In this document: positions 42,729 through 52,735 of the stretch, piece by piece
How the letters are laid out: the number at the start of each line of letters is the position of its first letter
Position numbering within the stretch: position 1 is the first letter of the stretch
Translations under genes and position numbers: made by a program
From: Nematopogon swammerdamellus
Lineage: Eukaryota; Arthropoda; Insecta; Lepidoptera; Adelidae
Direction: 5' to 3'
Length of the DNA: 64,000 bases
NCBI GenBank assembly: GCA_946902875.1
Contig: OX336348.1
Coordinates: 16,889,741-16,953,740, forward strand
Notes under the pieces: generated by a model
What the model was told of the DNA's origin: nothing
Database searches by the model: none
Seen by the model: only the letters and a program-made list of their open reading frames with translations

Positions 42729-43846
42729 CAGGGGTCAGCAACGTTTTACTATAGGAGGGCCATAATTGTTACCAGAGGATCAGTGCGGACCGCATCTTAA
42801 ATTCATAAGTACATACAATTTTAAAATAAAAAAAAATGTTTTTATAAAAATATAAAAACCACCTTCAAAAATGTATGAAATAAAAAAAAATCTAACCCTA
42901 GAGTTGAAGGCGGTCGGTGCTAAAGAAGGCTACACAAATCACAAAGGATATCATCCACTCATGTTTTCTTTCATGCATCATTTTTGCTTGCTTTAGCACC
43001 GCCTTCAACTCTAGGATTAGATTTTTTTTATTTCATACATTTTTGAGGGTGGTTTTTATATATTTTTAATAGGTTTTTATTTCACAGTTTTTTTAGTAAT
43101 TTTTTGCTATTAACGTAGTCGGCGGAATCGCTCGGCCGAAGGGCCTCGCGATTTCGCCTCGCTTTCCAATCCGATCTTGACCAAATTGAATTGGGACTAC
43201 ACGGGAAAACCCAGCGTTCAAATAAAAAAAGAATCATCAAAATCTGTTCACCCTGTCGAAAGTTCTGAGGTAACAAACAACAAATTAAAAATAAAATACA
43301 GTCGAATTGAGAACCTCCTCCTTTTTTGAAGTCGGTTAATAAAACGCATTGGTGCATTTTTAATCATATTTATTTGAGTTCAAGTTATATATTTCAATGA
43401 AATATTACTAAAAAAAACTGTAAAAATCTTAATATGTGATTTTTGCGGCTGCATTTCACTTGCAAGTTTTGGAATATCTGCTTGCATCTTAGACGTAGAA
43501 ACGCGCAGTATCGCATCTAAATGTGCATCAGTTAATCGGGAAAAATGCTTATTTTTTGGAAGCCAACGCGTTCGTTAATGTCACAGATTTCAGTTTAGGC
43601 GCGAAATAAAAAAAAAAATTATTTAATTTAAGTTTAGAGCTTTAGCCGTATTCGGATATGTCAGCACTACTCAGCACTATGGTGACTTTTAAAATATTTA
43701 ATTCCGAATGATAAGACCTTTATTTACACTTTCCCAGTGTTCAGACTGATGGTCAGACTAGTCTGGCCCACAGGATTTTTTTTCCCGTTGGTTAGATTCG
43801 CGGGCCGCAAGGAGGACGCTCGCGGGCCGCGGGTTGCCGACCGCTG
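42729..43846. mobile_element. hAT-type element (hAT-8), 1.1 kb, containing two further repeats
   Basis: CAGGGGTCAGCAAC start, GTTGCCGACCGCTG end; flanked by GTAGAG on both sides (6 bp). Inside: a palindromic repeat at 42843-43070 and a repeat at 43070-43345 ending AAAAGGAGGAGGTTCTCAAT when reversed. Confidence 0.82.
42843..43070. mobile_element. Palindromic MITE (GTTGAAGGCGGT hairpin)
   Basis: AACCCTAGAGTTGAAGGCGG and CACCGCCTTCAACTCTAGG form the arms. A second copy lies at 60283-60480. Confidence 0.8.
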
Positions 43847-43940
43847 GTAGAGGAAAGATCTGCAGAACCGCTTAGTACGCGACTGCGGTAAGTCCAGCGT
43901 GTAGGGATGCATACCCTGCCCCAGTGCGCGTGGTGCGGAG

Positions 43941-44180
43941 GTGGAACATACATAACCTACAACGTCCGTGATGTCAGCCCATAACACCGGGTGAACTAGG
44001 TGCCACGTCAGTGCTTCCCTTCGGTCGTGCCGGCTACACTGAACTGGACGGAAAACGCAAACTATTTACATAGCCGCTTCGACCGACCTTTCATTCAGTG
44101 CGGCGGTAACGACCCACCTAGTAATATAATAAGGGAGTCATATCCCTTAGTCGCCTTTTACGACATGCAAGGGGAGAGGT
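43941..44180 (-). mobile_element. SINE (body A plus part of head X)
   Basis: CATAACCTACAACGTCCGTG to CCTTTTACGACATGCAAGGG. Confidence 0.82.
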
Positions 44181-44290
44181 AAGTCTCCGGTATGGCGCCT
44201 ACCTTCTCGGAGGTGATATGAGCTGGTGGGAGCATGTGATTTGGCCCCCTCCGACTCAGCCACCCATACGAGATTACATAAAAAAAAATA
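44181..44290 (+). mobile_element. SINE family B 3' end
   Basis: TAAGTCTCCGGTATGGCGCC to CCATACGAGATTACATAAA. Confidence 0.82.
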
Positions 44291-44614
44291 TCTGATACAC
44301 TATTACCAACAGCGTACTATTACCAACGAATTAAAAATTATCGGGAAGTGGCGTACAATGCACCGAATTGAGGCGCGCTATTTGTGCTCATTCGGCACAC
44401 TCTCCAATCGTTGTCTCTCCTTTATACGTATCAAATTGCCATTTAACCTTCTTACTCTATCGACGTTCACTGAGCGGAAACGTAACGTGATGTATGAGGC
44501 GCTCGCGCACTTAGGCTGTTTAATTTAAAATATTGGCAATACAGAAGAACTCCAATCGCACCTTTCTACCGGTAAAATGTATGACGAGGGCCTGTCCAGA
44601 AAGTAGAATGTCGT
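44291..44614. other. No gene recognised
   Basis: Nothing identifiable. If SNRNP27 has an upstream untranslated exon it could lie here or further left. Confidence 0.4.
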
Positions 44615-44616
44615 TA

Positions 44617-45031
44617 GGCGCGTATTGACTGAGCGCGGCATACGGCGAGGCTGCCTCGGCCGTATGCCGCGCGACGATCTGGCGCGCGAGGCTGCCTCGC
44701 TACAAATACAATTGTCGCGAGGAAAAGCCGAGCCATATTCCGTCCGAACATTGTTAGTTTATATCGAGTTGTCAGGATGAGACAGCTCCTTAGCCATGTC
44801 GCGAACGAGCGAGGCGAGCGAGGCACACAACGTCCGTCTTGAGTGCGCGCGGCAAATGGACTGAGGTTCCTTTGAGCGCGACAAAAAACCGACAGCGGGC
44901 GGATCGGCCGAGCCAACGCTCGCCCGAAGCCGCGCGTGCGCTTGCCTCAGGCGAGGCGCGTCCTGCCTGACTGACCAAGGCATGCTAGCCGAGGCTGCCT
45001 CGCGCGGCAGCCGCGCTCAGTCAGTACGCGG
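44617..45031. mobile_element. GC-rich MITE just upstream of SNRNP27
   Basis: TIR GCGCGTATTGACTGAGCGCGG / CCGCGCTCAGTCAGTACGCG. The palindrome CGAGGCTGCCTCG recurs near 44647, 44685 and 44992. Confidence 0.78.
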
Positions 45032-45038
45032 CTGTTGA

Positions 45039-45067
45039 CTATTACCTACTAATGAAAGACCTTATAA
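45039..45067 (+). mobile_element. Terminal scrap of the palindromic MITE seen at 21456-22369
   Basis: TTACCTACTAATGAAAGACC then TTATA matches that MITE's right end. It lies 33 bp before the SNRNP27 ATG. Confidence 0.6.
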
Positions 45068-45080
45068 ACGCATGTATAAT

Positions 45081-45099
45081 GTTGCAGGCCAAACAGACA
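45081..45099 (+). other. Possible 5'UTR 3' splice site and leader of SNRNP27
   Basis: GTTGCAG|GCCAAACAGACA immediately precedes the ATG. TTGCAG fits an acceptor, implying that a non-coding first exon lies upstream. The preceding 600 bp is almost entirely MITE sequence (44617-45031 and 45039-45067), so the promoter and first exon cannot be placed. Inference only. Confidence 0.4.
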
Positions 45100-46124
45100 A
45101 TGGGCCGGTCGCCGAGCCCGACGGCGCGGCGGCGCGAAGTGCGCCGCGATCGTCCCGACCGAGAGCGGCTCGACCGCGAGCGGCTCGAACGAGAGCGCCG
45201 GCGACCGCAGCGCTCGCGCTCGCGCAGCCCCGGGCGCCGCCGCTCGCCGGAGCGGCGCCGCTCGCAGTCGCCGCGCAGGTAGGCTTACCAGATGCTATCC
45301 CAAACGAGGACATGTCCTCCTTTTCGAATCAAATAGAAACGTCCTCCTTCTGCCTTTAATTGTCCTCTTTATTTTAATTAAACCATATTATCCGAAGTTC
45401 CTGCCCGCGCCGCATTGAACGAGTGTTATCCCTTATTAACGCACAATGGATAAGAGCGAAAATTACTAAAGTGTAGAATCTGTAAAGGCTATAATCCTAA
45501 CTCAGTACAATGTAAAAGATGTAACATGTTCTAACTTTTATCATTATCTTCTAAAAAATGACCAGTTATTGTCAAAAATAGGTAGTTCAGATAATAGTGC
45601 ATTGTTAAAATATGTTTTGTTTTTTTTTTATTATTATTATTATTGTTTAGATACACTAGCAGCTTAAAGCTGATGCATGTACATCGAAGTTGGGAAATTT
45701 GGTGGTGCACTTGATTTTTTTTTGTTTTTGTTTTTTTTTTTCGTTTTTCTGAAGTTTGTTTTTTTTTTATAACATTTCTCTAATTAGAGCCTTTCCAGAT
45801 TAGATGTCCTGCTTTTTCAATTTTGCATCTGGTAACCCTACGCGCAGGCGCCGCTCTCAATCGCCCGCGCCGTCGAGCAGCAAGCCCAAACCGCGCAAGA
45901 ACCTGAAAGAGCGACCGGCCGTGACGCAGGCCGACCTGGAAGGTAAGACGCCGGAGGAGCAGGAGATGCTGAGGGTGATGGGCTTTTGCGGCTTCGACAC
46001 GACGAAGGGCAAGAAGGTTGAAGATAATGATGTTGGCGAGGTTCACGTCGTGCTGAAGAGAAAGTACAGGCAGTACATGAACAGGAAAGGAGGTTTCAAC
46101 AGGCCGTTAGATTTTGTTGCGTAG
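45100..46124 (+). CDS. SNRNP27: U4/U6.U5 tri-snRNP 27 kDa protein homologue, two coding exons
   Basis: Joined coding exons are 45100-45278 and 45848-46124, giving 151 aa plus a TAG stop; human SNRNP27 is about 155 aa. Residues 1-80 are Arg/Ser/Glu-rich, with [13 protein letters not shown] and RRRSQSPRR runs typical of a spliceosomal RS region. Residues 95-151 form the conserved family domain, including [24 protein letters not shown] and the terminal block [20 protein letters not shown]. Known role of the family: a nuclear component of the U4/U6.U5 tri-snRNP, linked to spliceosome activation and 5' splice-site choice. The ATG at 45100 is chosen because it opens an MGRSPSP start like that of the family. 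A CAG at 45085-45087 could be the 3' splice site of an upstream 5'UTR intron. Exon 1 ends AG and exon 2 begins G, so codon 60 is split. Without splicing, the frame stops at the TAG that opens the transposon. No AATAAA was found close to the stop. Confidence 0.95.
45280..45840 (+). mobile_element. hAT-type MITE that constitutes the SNRNP27 intron
   Basis: The termini are TAGGCTTACCAGATGC on the left and, read in reverse complement on the right, TAGGGTTACCAGATGC (15 of 16 identical). Exact 8-bp TSDs CGCGCAGG sit at 45272-45279 and 45841-45848. The subterminal AACGAGGACATGTCCTCC resembles other hAT elements with TAGGGTTACCA ends. The intron by splice signals is 45279-45847 (CAG|GTAGGC ... GCGCAG|GCG). 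It therefore equals the element plus one TSD copy, and no older intron sequence is left. The donor GT is the last TSD base plus the first element base. The acceptor AG lies within the right TSD. There is no transposase frame. The interior is T-rich. Confidence 0.9.
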
Positions 46125-46274
46125 GCCGATGGGACGGTCTACGACGAAAATGGGTTTACGCCGGTTGCACTACTGGGTAGGTCGGTTGGCAATTTATGCT
46201 GTCAAATGAAGCTAAACGTACTGGTGTGGTCTCGTCTATCACGTCTGACACTTTCACTGACACAAAGATGATCT

Positions 46275-46440
46275 AAAGACGGGTCTCCTGCCTGCGAATG
46301 TTTTTTCGAAACATTTACACAGAAAAATCGAAACATTGGGGCGTGTCCAACCACATTTGTATGAAAACTATAGAGAAATAATGTTTTTGTTTCATGTTTT
46401 TTGTGTATTGTTTCGAAAAAACATGCGCAGGAGACGCGGC
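46275..46440. mobile_element. Palindromic MITE downstream of SNRNP27
   Basis: CTCCTGCCTGCGAATGTTTT ... and AAAACATGCGCAGGAGACGC; may be part of the 3'UTR. Confidence 0.7.
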
Positions 46441-46631
46441 TTTAGGTTTCATGAAAATGACGCATAAAATTTCCATACAAACTCACACGCCGCGCCGCCT
46501 GTCGGCGGACTACCATATCGAACTGTTTTAAGTAAAGTGAGTGAGTGGAATACGACACAAGATCACGTGACTCCATAGTAATCTAAACAAATTCGCCCGC
46601 CCCTCGCCGGTTCGTCAGTTTTAGCTTAAGT

Positions 46632-46679
46632 TTCGAGTACGGCACGACGCCGCAGACGTGGCGTCGTGCCGTACTCGAA
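46632..46679. repeat. Perfect 20-bp inverted repeat with 8-nt loop
   Basis: TTCGAGTACGGCACGACGCC, loop GCAGACGT, then the exact reverse complement. It is far GC-richer than its surroundings. Confidence 0.9.
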
Positions 46680-47177
46680 AAAGTGACCGCCTCTCGACGG
46701 AGTGTACGTGTAAGTGTTAAGGCATAAATTTGCTTACTGTATAAATTCATTATCTTTTGTCCAAAATGTGCAACTGGTGTAAATGAAATGGTTTTTCTTA
46801 CCTTCTAAGTGCGGAGGAAGGAGGTCGGAGGAAGGAATAGCTATATTTCTACATTAGTTACATTAGTTGTTTATCTATAGTCGCTGGTGGATTATTCTGT
46901 GATCTGTTGATGAATGAACAGCGTGGGAGGCCCCTCTCGGTGACTTTGTTTCTATTACTTGTTTCATGTTTTTCAAATACATTCCGATTATGGAGCAATA
47001 TTTTTGAGGACTAACGATTTTTTAAATCTTGATGAGAAAAAATTTTTTTTGTCGCTCTTCTTTCAATGTGAGAGTCTTAGTTTATATTTTTTTTTAATTG
47101 TTAATGCAATAACATGGTTTTGCCTGTAAACAGTGAAAATTTAATAAGTATGTTATTTAACAAAAAGTTTGAAAGCG
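46680..47177. other. No gene recognised
   Basis: AT-rich; may include SNRNP27 3'UTR, but no clear poly(A) signal was seen. Confidence 0.4.
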
Positions 47178-47252
47178 CATAAGGTGTCTAACGACGACCA
47201 TGGTCATTCGATGGCATGCGGGAGTTGCGAATGCCATGCCGGCCTGACAGGT
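47178..47252 (-). mobile_element. LINE 3' fragment (Jockey/CR1-like)
   Basis: GGTGTCTAACGACGACCATG and GCGAATGCCATGCCGGCCTG. Confidence 0.7.
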
Positions 47253-48180
47253 TGACGGCCCTCAAATTAAAACAGTTAGGTATGTACAGAAAATATAAAT
47301 TGAATAGTACAGAAATTCTTTATTTCAGACCAAATAACAAGGATAATACACAAAAAGGAACACATACAGATAGAGCAATAGTGTTCAAAGAAAAAAATTC
47401 CAATTTTTTTATTTAAAAATTTTAATAACTTTAAATTGCTCTAAAGGAACAGAGAAAACAAGAAATATGAACAAAGTCATTGGAGGAGGCGCCCAAAAAT
47501 GTAAAGAATTTTGTAAATATTTGGGACACTGTACAAAAAATTGCATAAAATTAGTTGGGATTCGTCGGAGATGGATGAGCTGTGACTTTTTAAATCTTTT
47601 ACACACTGACTTGAAAACAAGTGAAATAACTGATTTGACTAAGTAAAACGACGATAGTGCTGCTAATCTAGGCATGCTTTTATACTGTGTCGTTTTTACA
47701 GCATTTTAGCTTTGAATTCTAATTATCTATATTATTCAAAAGTTATTTATTTATATAATTTGTGAAATGAAACTCTAGAAAATGGATAAATCAACTGATA
47801 TTTCGATATATAGGGGGTAGAATCTATCACCCCTGCAAACCACAAAGGAACAATTTTTTAATTCGGATATGTTGTTTCTGAGATTACCTCCTACATCCAA
47901 ACTTACAAAGTTACAAACTTTACCTCTTTATAATATTAGTTTAGTAAAAATTACCCACATGTATCGAGTCAGTGCGTAAAAGATCTTTACGATGGATTGC
48001 GACGCAAATTCCATGTTTTTTACTAGATAATAAGTGTTGAGTATACATTTTGAGGGCGCTTCAACGTTTATTCTGGAGTATTTTACAATAATAATAATAA
48101 TTTTGCACGGAACAATCCCGAGTGATTTAAGCTCGCATCAAGTACTTGCTTTGGTACAAGCTTTGGCAGTAAGTACAGTA
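47253..48180. other. AT-rich stretch, no gene recognised
   Basis: No repeat or domain recognised; the frame at 47409-47675 is unsupported. Confidence 0.45.
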
Positions 48181-48313
48181 CCCTCAAAACTTTAATGCCG
48201 CTCGATCTACCTACGCGGTCAACGAATTTTAGGTCATAATTCGTAGAACATAGGGTAGACTATAATGTCGCTCGCATCTTGGGTTCGCGCATGTGCAGTG
48301 AAGCAACTATTTA
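48181..48313 (+). mobile_element. MITE H, half element
   Basis: CCCTCAAAACTTTAATGCCG, GTCAACGAATTTTAGGTCAT, GAACATAGGGTAGAC, ATGTCGCTCGCATCTT. It shows H without the SINE and MITE G insertions. Confidence 0.75.
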
Positions 48314-48354
48314 CCCCAGCCATACTCAAAGTGTGCTCCGCGGAGCCCTAGGGC

Positions 48355-48420
48355 TCCGGACGGACAGACGGTGTAGGCTTAGTAATAGGGTCCCATACCG
48401 GATACGGAACCGTAAAAATG
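48355..48420 (-). mobile_element. Family D fragment
   Basis: CGGACGGACAGACGGTGTAG to CCGGATACGGAACCG. Confidence 0.75.
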
Positions 48421-48697
48421 TGTCCATACTTAAGCGACGATACCGATCCATCTCAATTTTATTAATTGCAAATGCAAATGTCTCCAGATGAACGCTGCGG
48501 AGTCCCTTTTTATACTGTTAGTAATATAAGTCCGTTGTTCCGTTGCAGACGCCCGCGCGCTTACCTTATTGGCCGCGCGGGCACCGGTTTTTGGGCGATT
48601 TTGTACAAATCGCCCGCCAAGAAACGGCCGGCGTTCGGCGCGGCCGCGGCGCCGATCGAAGTCGGTTTTGATTGCGTTCGATGGATGGAGATGTTAA

Positions 48698-49074
48698 GGG
48701 GGCTCCTTCCTAAATCTGCCCTCTCTTTCTAACATTGGCCGTTTTTCATACATTTTATTTTATTATGAAGAAATGATACAACTTATAAAAAAATCCTATG
48801 GGAAAAACATGCATGATAAAATTATTAATGCTTTTCAATAAACATATTTGGTACTCCACATATAATAATGAAAAAAAATAAAATAAAAGTTTATTAAGTT
48901 TTTGTTTTTTTTTATTATTATATGTGGAGTACCAAATATGTTTATTGAAAAGCATTAATAATTTTATCATGCATGTTTCTCCCATAGTATTTTTTTATAA
49001 GTTGTATAATTTCTTCATAATAAAATAAAACGCGCATTGTTAGAGTGAGAGGCACAATTTAGGGAGGTGGCCCC
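48698..49074. mobile_element. Foldback MITE with TTAA flanks
   Basis: TTAA at 48694-48697 and 49075-49078. Arms of about 170 bp: GGGGGCTCCTTCCTAAAT / ATTTAGGGAGGTGGCCCC outside, and AAGCATTAATAATTTTATCA / reverse inside. Both strands fold almost end to end. Confidence 0.85.
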
Positions 49075-49149
49075 TTAATTGTTTGTTTGAAACAAAACAA
49101 ATTAGAGATGGGACATTTCGAAATTGACCCAACGATAGTGCATTCGCTG

Positions 49150-49230
49150 AACCCGAGCTGGGCACGAACTATTTATGTAGCCGTTCTGACCGACTTTTCA
49201 TTCAGTGCGGTGCGGTGGTACCAACCATTT
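49150..49230 (-). mobile_element. SINE family A fragment
   Basis: AACTATTTATGTAGCCGTTC to GCGGTGGTACCAACC. Confidence 0.7.
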
Positions 49231-49304
49231 TGGTGCCGTTCAGCTCGTCCCTTTTAATGTTTTAACACATTTCAAAGATATGAAACTAAAAAAAGAAATT
49301 TGTG

Positions 49305-49550
49305 GAGCGAATGTGAGAGTTGGGAGGGTCGCCCTAGCTAGACGCACGTACCTAGACCAGATCGGGCATGTGCTCAGAAAGGGTCAAGTGCGTGGTACCC
49401 GTAACCGACGAGCATGCATGAGGAACATTATGAGAGCGGAAGAGGTGGCAGAGGTATGTCTGGGATCTTGGCACGTGGAGATCCGTTGTCTCTGCCTATC
49501 CCAATGAGAAACAGGCGTGACTGACGTATATATGTATGTACCGATCGAAC
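49305..49550 (+). pseudogene. LINE C-terminal/3' fragment with TATG tail
   Basis: Frame 49205-49507 includes VGRVALARRTYLDQIGHVLR, KGQVRGTRNRRACMRNIMRA; then GAGAAACAGGCGTGAC and GTATATATGTATGTA. Same family as 12890-13086 reversed. RTE-like by overall form (inference). Confidence 0.65.
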
Positions 49551-49587
49551 GCAATCAAAATACAGGCTGATCAATAAGACTGATAGC

Positions 49588-50150
49588 GGGGTCGGATATT
49601 TTTTGTATTTTTTTTAGATTCGACCGGCACCGCCACACGTACACCATACACACATTCCTTCAGATACCGCAATAGTTATACAGATGTTCTATATCATAGA
49701 CTATATTATACCTCATTCCGCCGCCGCCATAACGTACAATAGCAAAAGCCTTATCGGTCCAAGTGCATATTTTTTTAGTACGGAAATTATTGGTGAAGAA
49801 ATATTCATTAGAAGTAATTATTTTTTTAAGAAACACTAAAATATAGAACTTTTATTTTAAAGTAATGTTTAATTTATTATTTTTCTATCTGCTTTTGTAT
49901 TCCAAACCTACGAAACTAAACATTCATAAAGTTTGTTCTGAGTGAGATAAAAAAAAAATTTTGTTTTTTTTTTTCAATTTCTTCACCAATATATAAAAAA
50001 ATGTGTCCTTTGTCCGATAAGCCTCCATAGTCCATATATACACAGGTTAACCCCCCTCCCCATACCCCTACAGCCCCCCACAGAATAATATTTACAATAG
50101 CAATAGCCCATACCGAATCGGTGCCGGTCGGACACCGAACCCCGACCCTG
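49588..50150. mobile_element. Nested foldback, imperfect arms
   Basis: Outer GATTCGACCGGCACCG / CGGTGCCGGTCG-A; inner GCCTTATCGG / CCGATAAGCC with T-rich and A-rich flanks. Confidence 0.55.
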
Positions 50151-50601
50151 CGGACTGAGGCGCGGTCGCGGCGAACGCCGAGCCGTTTGTCAATCCACTC
50201 TCACCTCAGTATGAATCAGGGAAGTTGTTTTTTTGTTTTGTTGATGTTACTGATGTTACACAGGTGAAAAAAAAAACATGCTGTTTTTTTTTCGTTATGA
50301 CAATAAAGGATAATTCTGCCCACAGTGACTGCATTAAATTTCGCCAGCGGGATCCTCGCAATCTCCGGAGAAAAACTGTGAAGATGTTTTTATTTCTAAA
50401 CAGCCTTGTTTTTCAAGATATGCATTTTTCAAATGTATACCACTTTATTTCATATGTAAACCAGCTTCGGTTCGTTTGCAGTTCAATTCCACCTTTGTTG
50501 TGTAATCCCAAAACGTTGCCTTGATGCCGTTTTACCAGCCCAGGAATATCTCTCCCCGGATGTGTGGCAAGTATAGACGCCACACACGTGGGGTTACGAA
50601 C

Positions 50602-50917
50602 ATGGCTTTGCCCACAGAGCATCAAATACCTACCGCCCGCGCCCCCTACTAGAGGCGCCCTAAGCGATGATATTTGAAAACCAATAACCGTACGCTGAGC
50701 TGCTAGCGCTTCGTATGTGTGTGTGTGTGCTAGTATCGACACTACACACAAAGAGGAGCAAGTTAGGCACACGCACAAAACAAATGCACACGCACAACAC
50801 ACATATTTAAGTCATAGGCCACGCCCACAGGCTTCAACGGCGCTGTAGAGAAATCGCGCTCAAGGCGCCTCTAGTAGGGGCGGGCGCGCGCATTTCATGC
50901 TCTGTAGCTTTGCCCAA
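50602..50917. mobile_element. Foldback MITE
   Basis: TGGCTTTGCCCACAGAGCAT ... CCCCTACTAGAGGCGCC and GGCGCCTCTAGTAGGGG ... ATGCTCTGTAGCTTTGCCCA. Confidence 0.75.
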
Positions 50918-51974
50918 TAGCACTATAGAGTCATTGATTGTTTACATTACGTCCTTTTACATCAAAATAAAAAATTATTATTAATTAGTTTGTAGGAGAC
51001 TTTAACTTTTTACTTACACAAATTTCCGAAAAATTGTTTTCACTATATTCTCTCTTAAATAATGCGTGGAGTTTATTCCTCAAATTGAATGCAGTCACTG
51101 CAGGTACCTGTATTGTTTTGAAAATTCTGTTAAAAATTACCCTTAAATGTGATGATCTAAAATTATTTGAAATGTACCCATCTAATAATGCCTTTATTTG
51201 GGTCATTGTTTGTTTTATGTCAGTGTATTTTTACATAATTATCATTATTTAAAAATGATAAATATATCGGGATATTCTTTGGAACTAATTTTTTCATGTA
51301 AACGCAATCAATGATGTTTTGTAAAAAAAAAAATTGAATTAAAAATTTTGAAGCTTACGGTGAATTATGTTAAAAATTCCTGAAGTAAAAAAATTTTGTA
51401 AGCAAAAATTTTAAATTCAAAATTATAAAATGATTCATTCCACATGTACATACCACATACTTTTCTAAATAAAAAATAAACATTTCTAATTTAATTGTAT
51501 TTCAACTAATTTTATTAATTTATTTCTTGTCTTGCGCAAAACTTTCTTGTTTGTTAAACCTCTTGATTTCGTTATACATACGAGCCTTTTTGAGTTTTCA
51601 TTGTACATTTTTTCTTTGTGCAAGCTAAAAATTAAGGTAGAGGTAGTATACATTTTTTTTTAAATAAGAAAGCCAAAATTGTGTACCTATAAGTTATTGT
51701 AATCGATCCAGACGATATGTTGTGTATTCTCAAAATTGTAAACAAGATGTATTGTCATTTTTGTAAATTTGTTTAATTTGACCCTGGCTGATTAAGTTAG
51801 TAAATTTTAAGAATTAAAAGTGTAAAGCGAAATTGTGTATTCGGAATGTGTTCTCGAAAAGAAATATTTGTAAATGAGATCTAAACAAGAATAAATTTTT
51901 TTTATTGCAATAAATCATGTTTTATTTATTATAGCTGCCCCCGTGGCTTTGGTTCGCGGAAAAATACCCTATAA
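50918..51974. other. AT-rich stretch, no gene recognised
   Basis: Long AT-rich DNA with no convincing frames. Confidence 0.5.
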
Positions 51975-52303
51975 TAGCCTTTCCCAAAGTATGGGTCCTG
52001 TAACTGATAGGACGACAGTCGACCCAACACATCATCGGCCAGGACGTGTCGTTCGCCCGGCAGCCGAACAGTTGTTTAATCTTATAGTGCATGTTGTGTT
52101 TTAATCTTATAGTGCATGTTTTAATTTTTTTCTTAATTGAACAGTCTTTCATATAGCATATATAATACGTATTAACGCAAAAATGCTGCAGCAACAATAT
52201 AACGATGCTTTTTATTCTTTATGTTAGGTGAGGGGTGGGGTGGGTCCCGAATTTAGAATTATTTTTAGATGCGTCGCGATCCAGACAACTTTGGGAACCA
52301 CTG
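51975..52303. mobile_element. hAT-type MITE (hAT-9), 329 bp
   Basis: TAGCCTTTCCCAAAGT start, ACTTTGGGAACCACTG end; TSD CCCTATAA / CCCTATAT (7 of 8). An internal 23-bp direct repeat TTTTAATCTTATAGTGCATG is near 52080-52120. Confidence 0.82.
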
Positions 52304-52589
52304 CCCTATATACACGGTGTTGCAGTTGCCCCCGTAATATTTTTAACTGACATAAGGGGGTTATTCTATATGTGAAACTAAACAATGTCTGTGGCGAAAG
52401 AAATTTTTTTTGAAACAAAAAAAAATATTTTTCCATACAAATATTAAATACCTATTCTCAAAATGTATGGAGAAAAAAAAATTTTTTTCCCCAAATTAAA
52501 AAGTCGTCGACTTATATATATAACTGAACATAGAATCGATGATGGCTTGTTTTTCATCCTATAAATTTCTCAGGTCTACTTTCTGCTAA

Positions 52590-52735
52590 ATCGCGTGGCC
52601 CTGTACTTGAAAAGGCCCATTGAATCCCTTCCCGTAGGTACATGTCTCGAGACAAAATGCAGTGCTAAAGGGCGACTGGTCAGCCACCTGTCTCCTTGCC
52701 ATGGTCCTTCCAGTCATACAGCAGGAAAGGATATA
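52590..52735 (+). mobile_element. Diverged head X / body F fragment
   Basis: CCTGTACTTGAAAAGGCCC, GCTAAAGGGCGACTGGTCAG, CATACAGCAGGAAAGG. Confidence 0.6.

Larger units (their letters stand above)
42530..43940 (-). pseudogene. LINE 3' end (Jockey/CR1-like) split by hAT-8
   Basis: Before the insertion: TATAGAAAGCGCGACATATG to AGTTTACCAGTTCTGTAGAG (42728). After it: GAAAGATCTGCAGAACCGC to CATACCCTGCCCCAGTGC. The joined order matches the uninterrupted copy at 13395-13665. Confidence 0.85.

Noticed and set aside
42900..43345. Bacterial-type or viral gene fragments in the GC-richer part of hAT-8
   Set aside because: The text matches a common lepidopteran interspersed repeat (AAAAGGAGGAGGTTCTCAAT when reversed), with no coding signal.
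45280..45840. Alternative reading: a MITE that inserted into a pre-existing SNRNP27 intron
   Set aside because: The TSD copies coincide with the exon edges, and nothing is left between exons after removing element plus one TSD.
50413..50802. 129-aa minus-strand ORF rich in Cys and His
   Set aside because: Much of it is the translation of a GTGTGT microsatellite and a foldback MITE arm.
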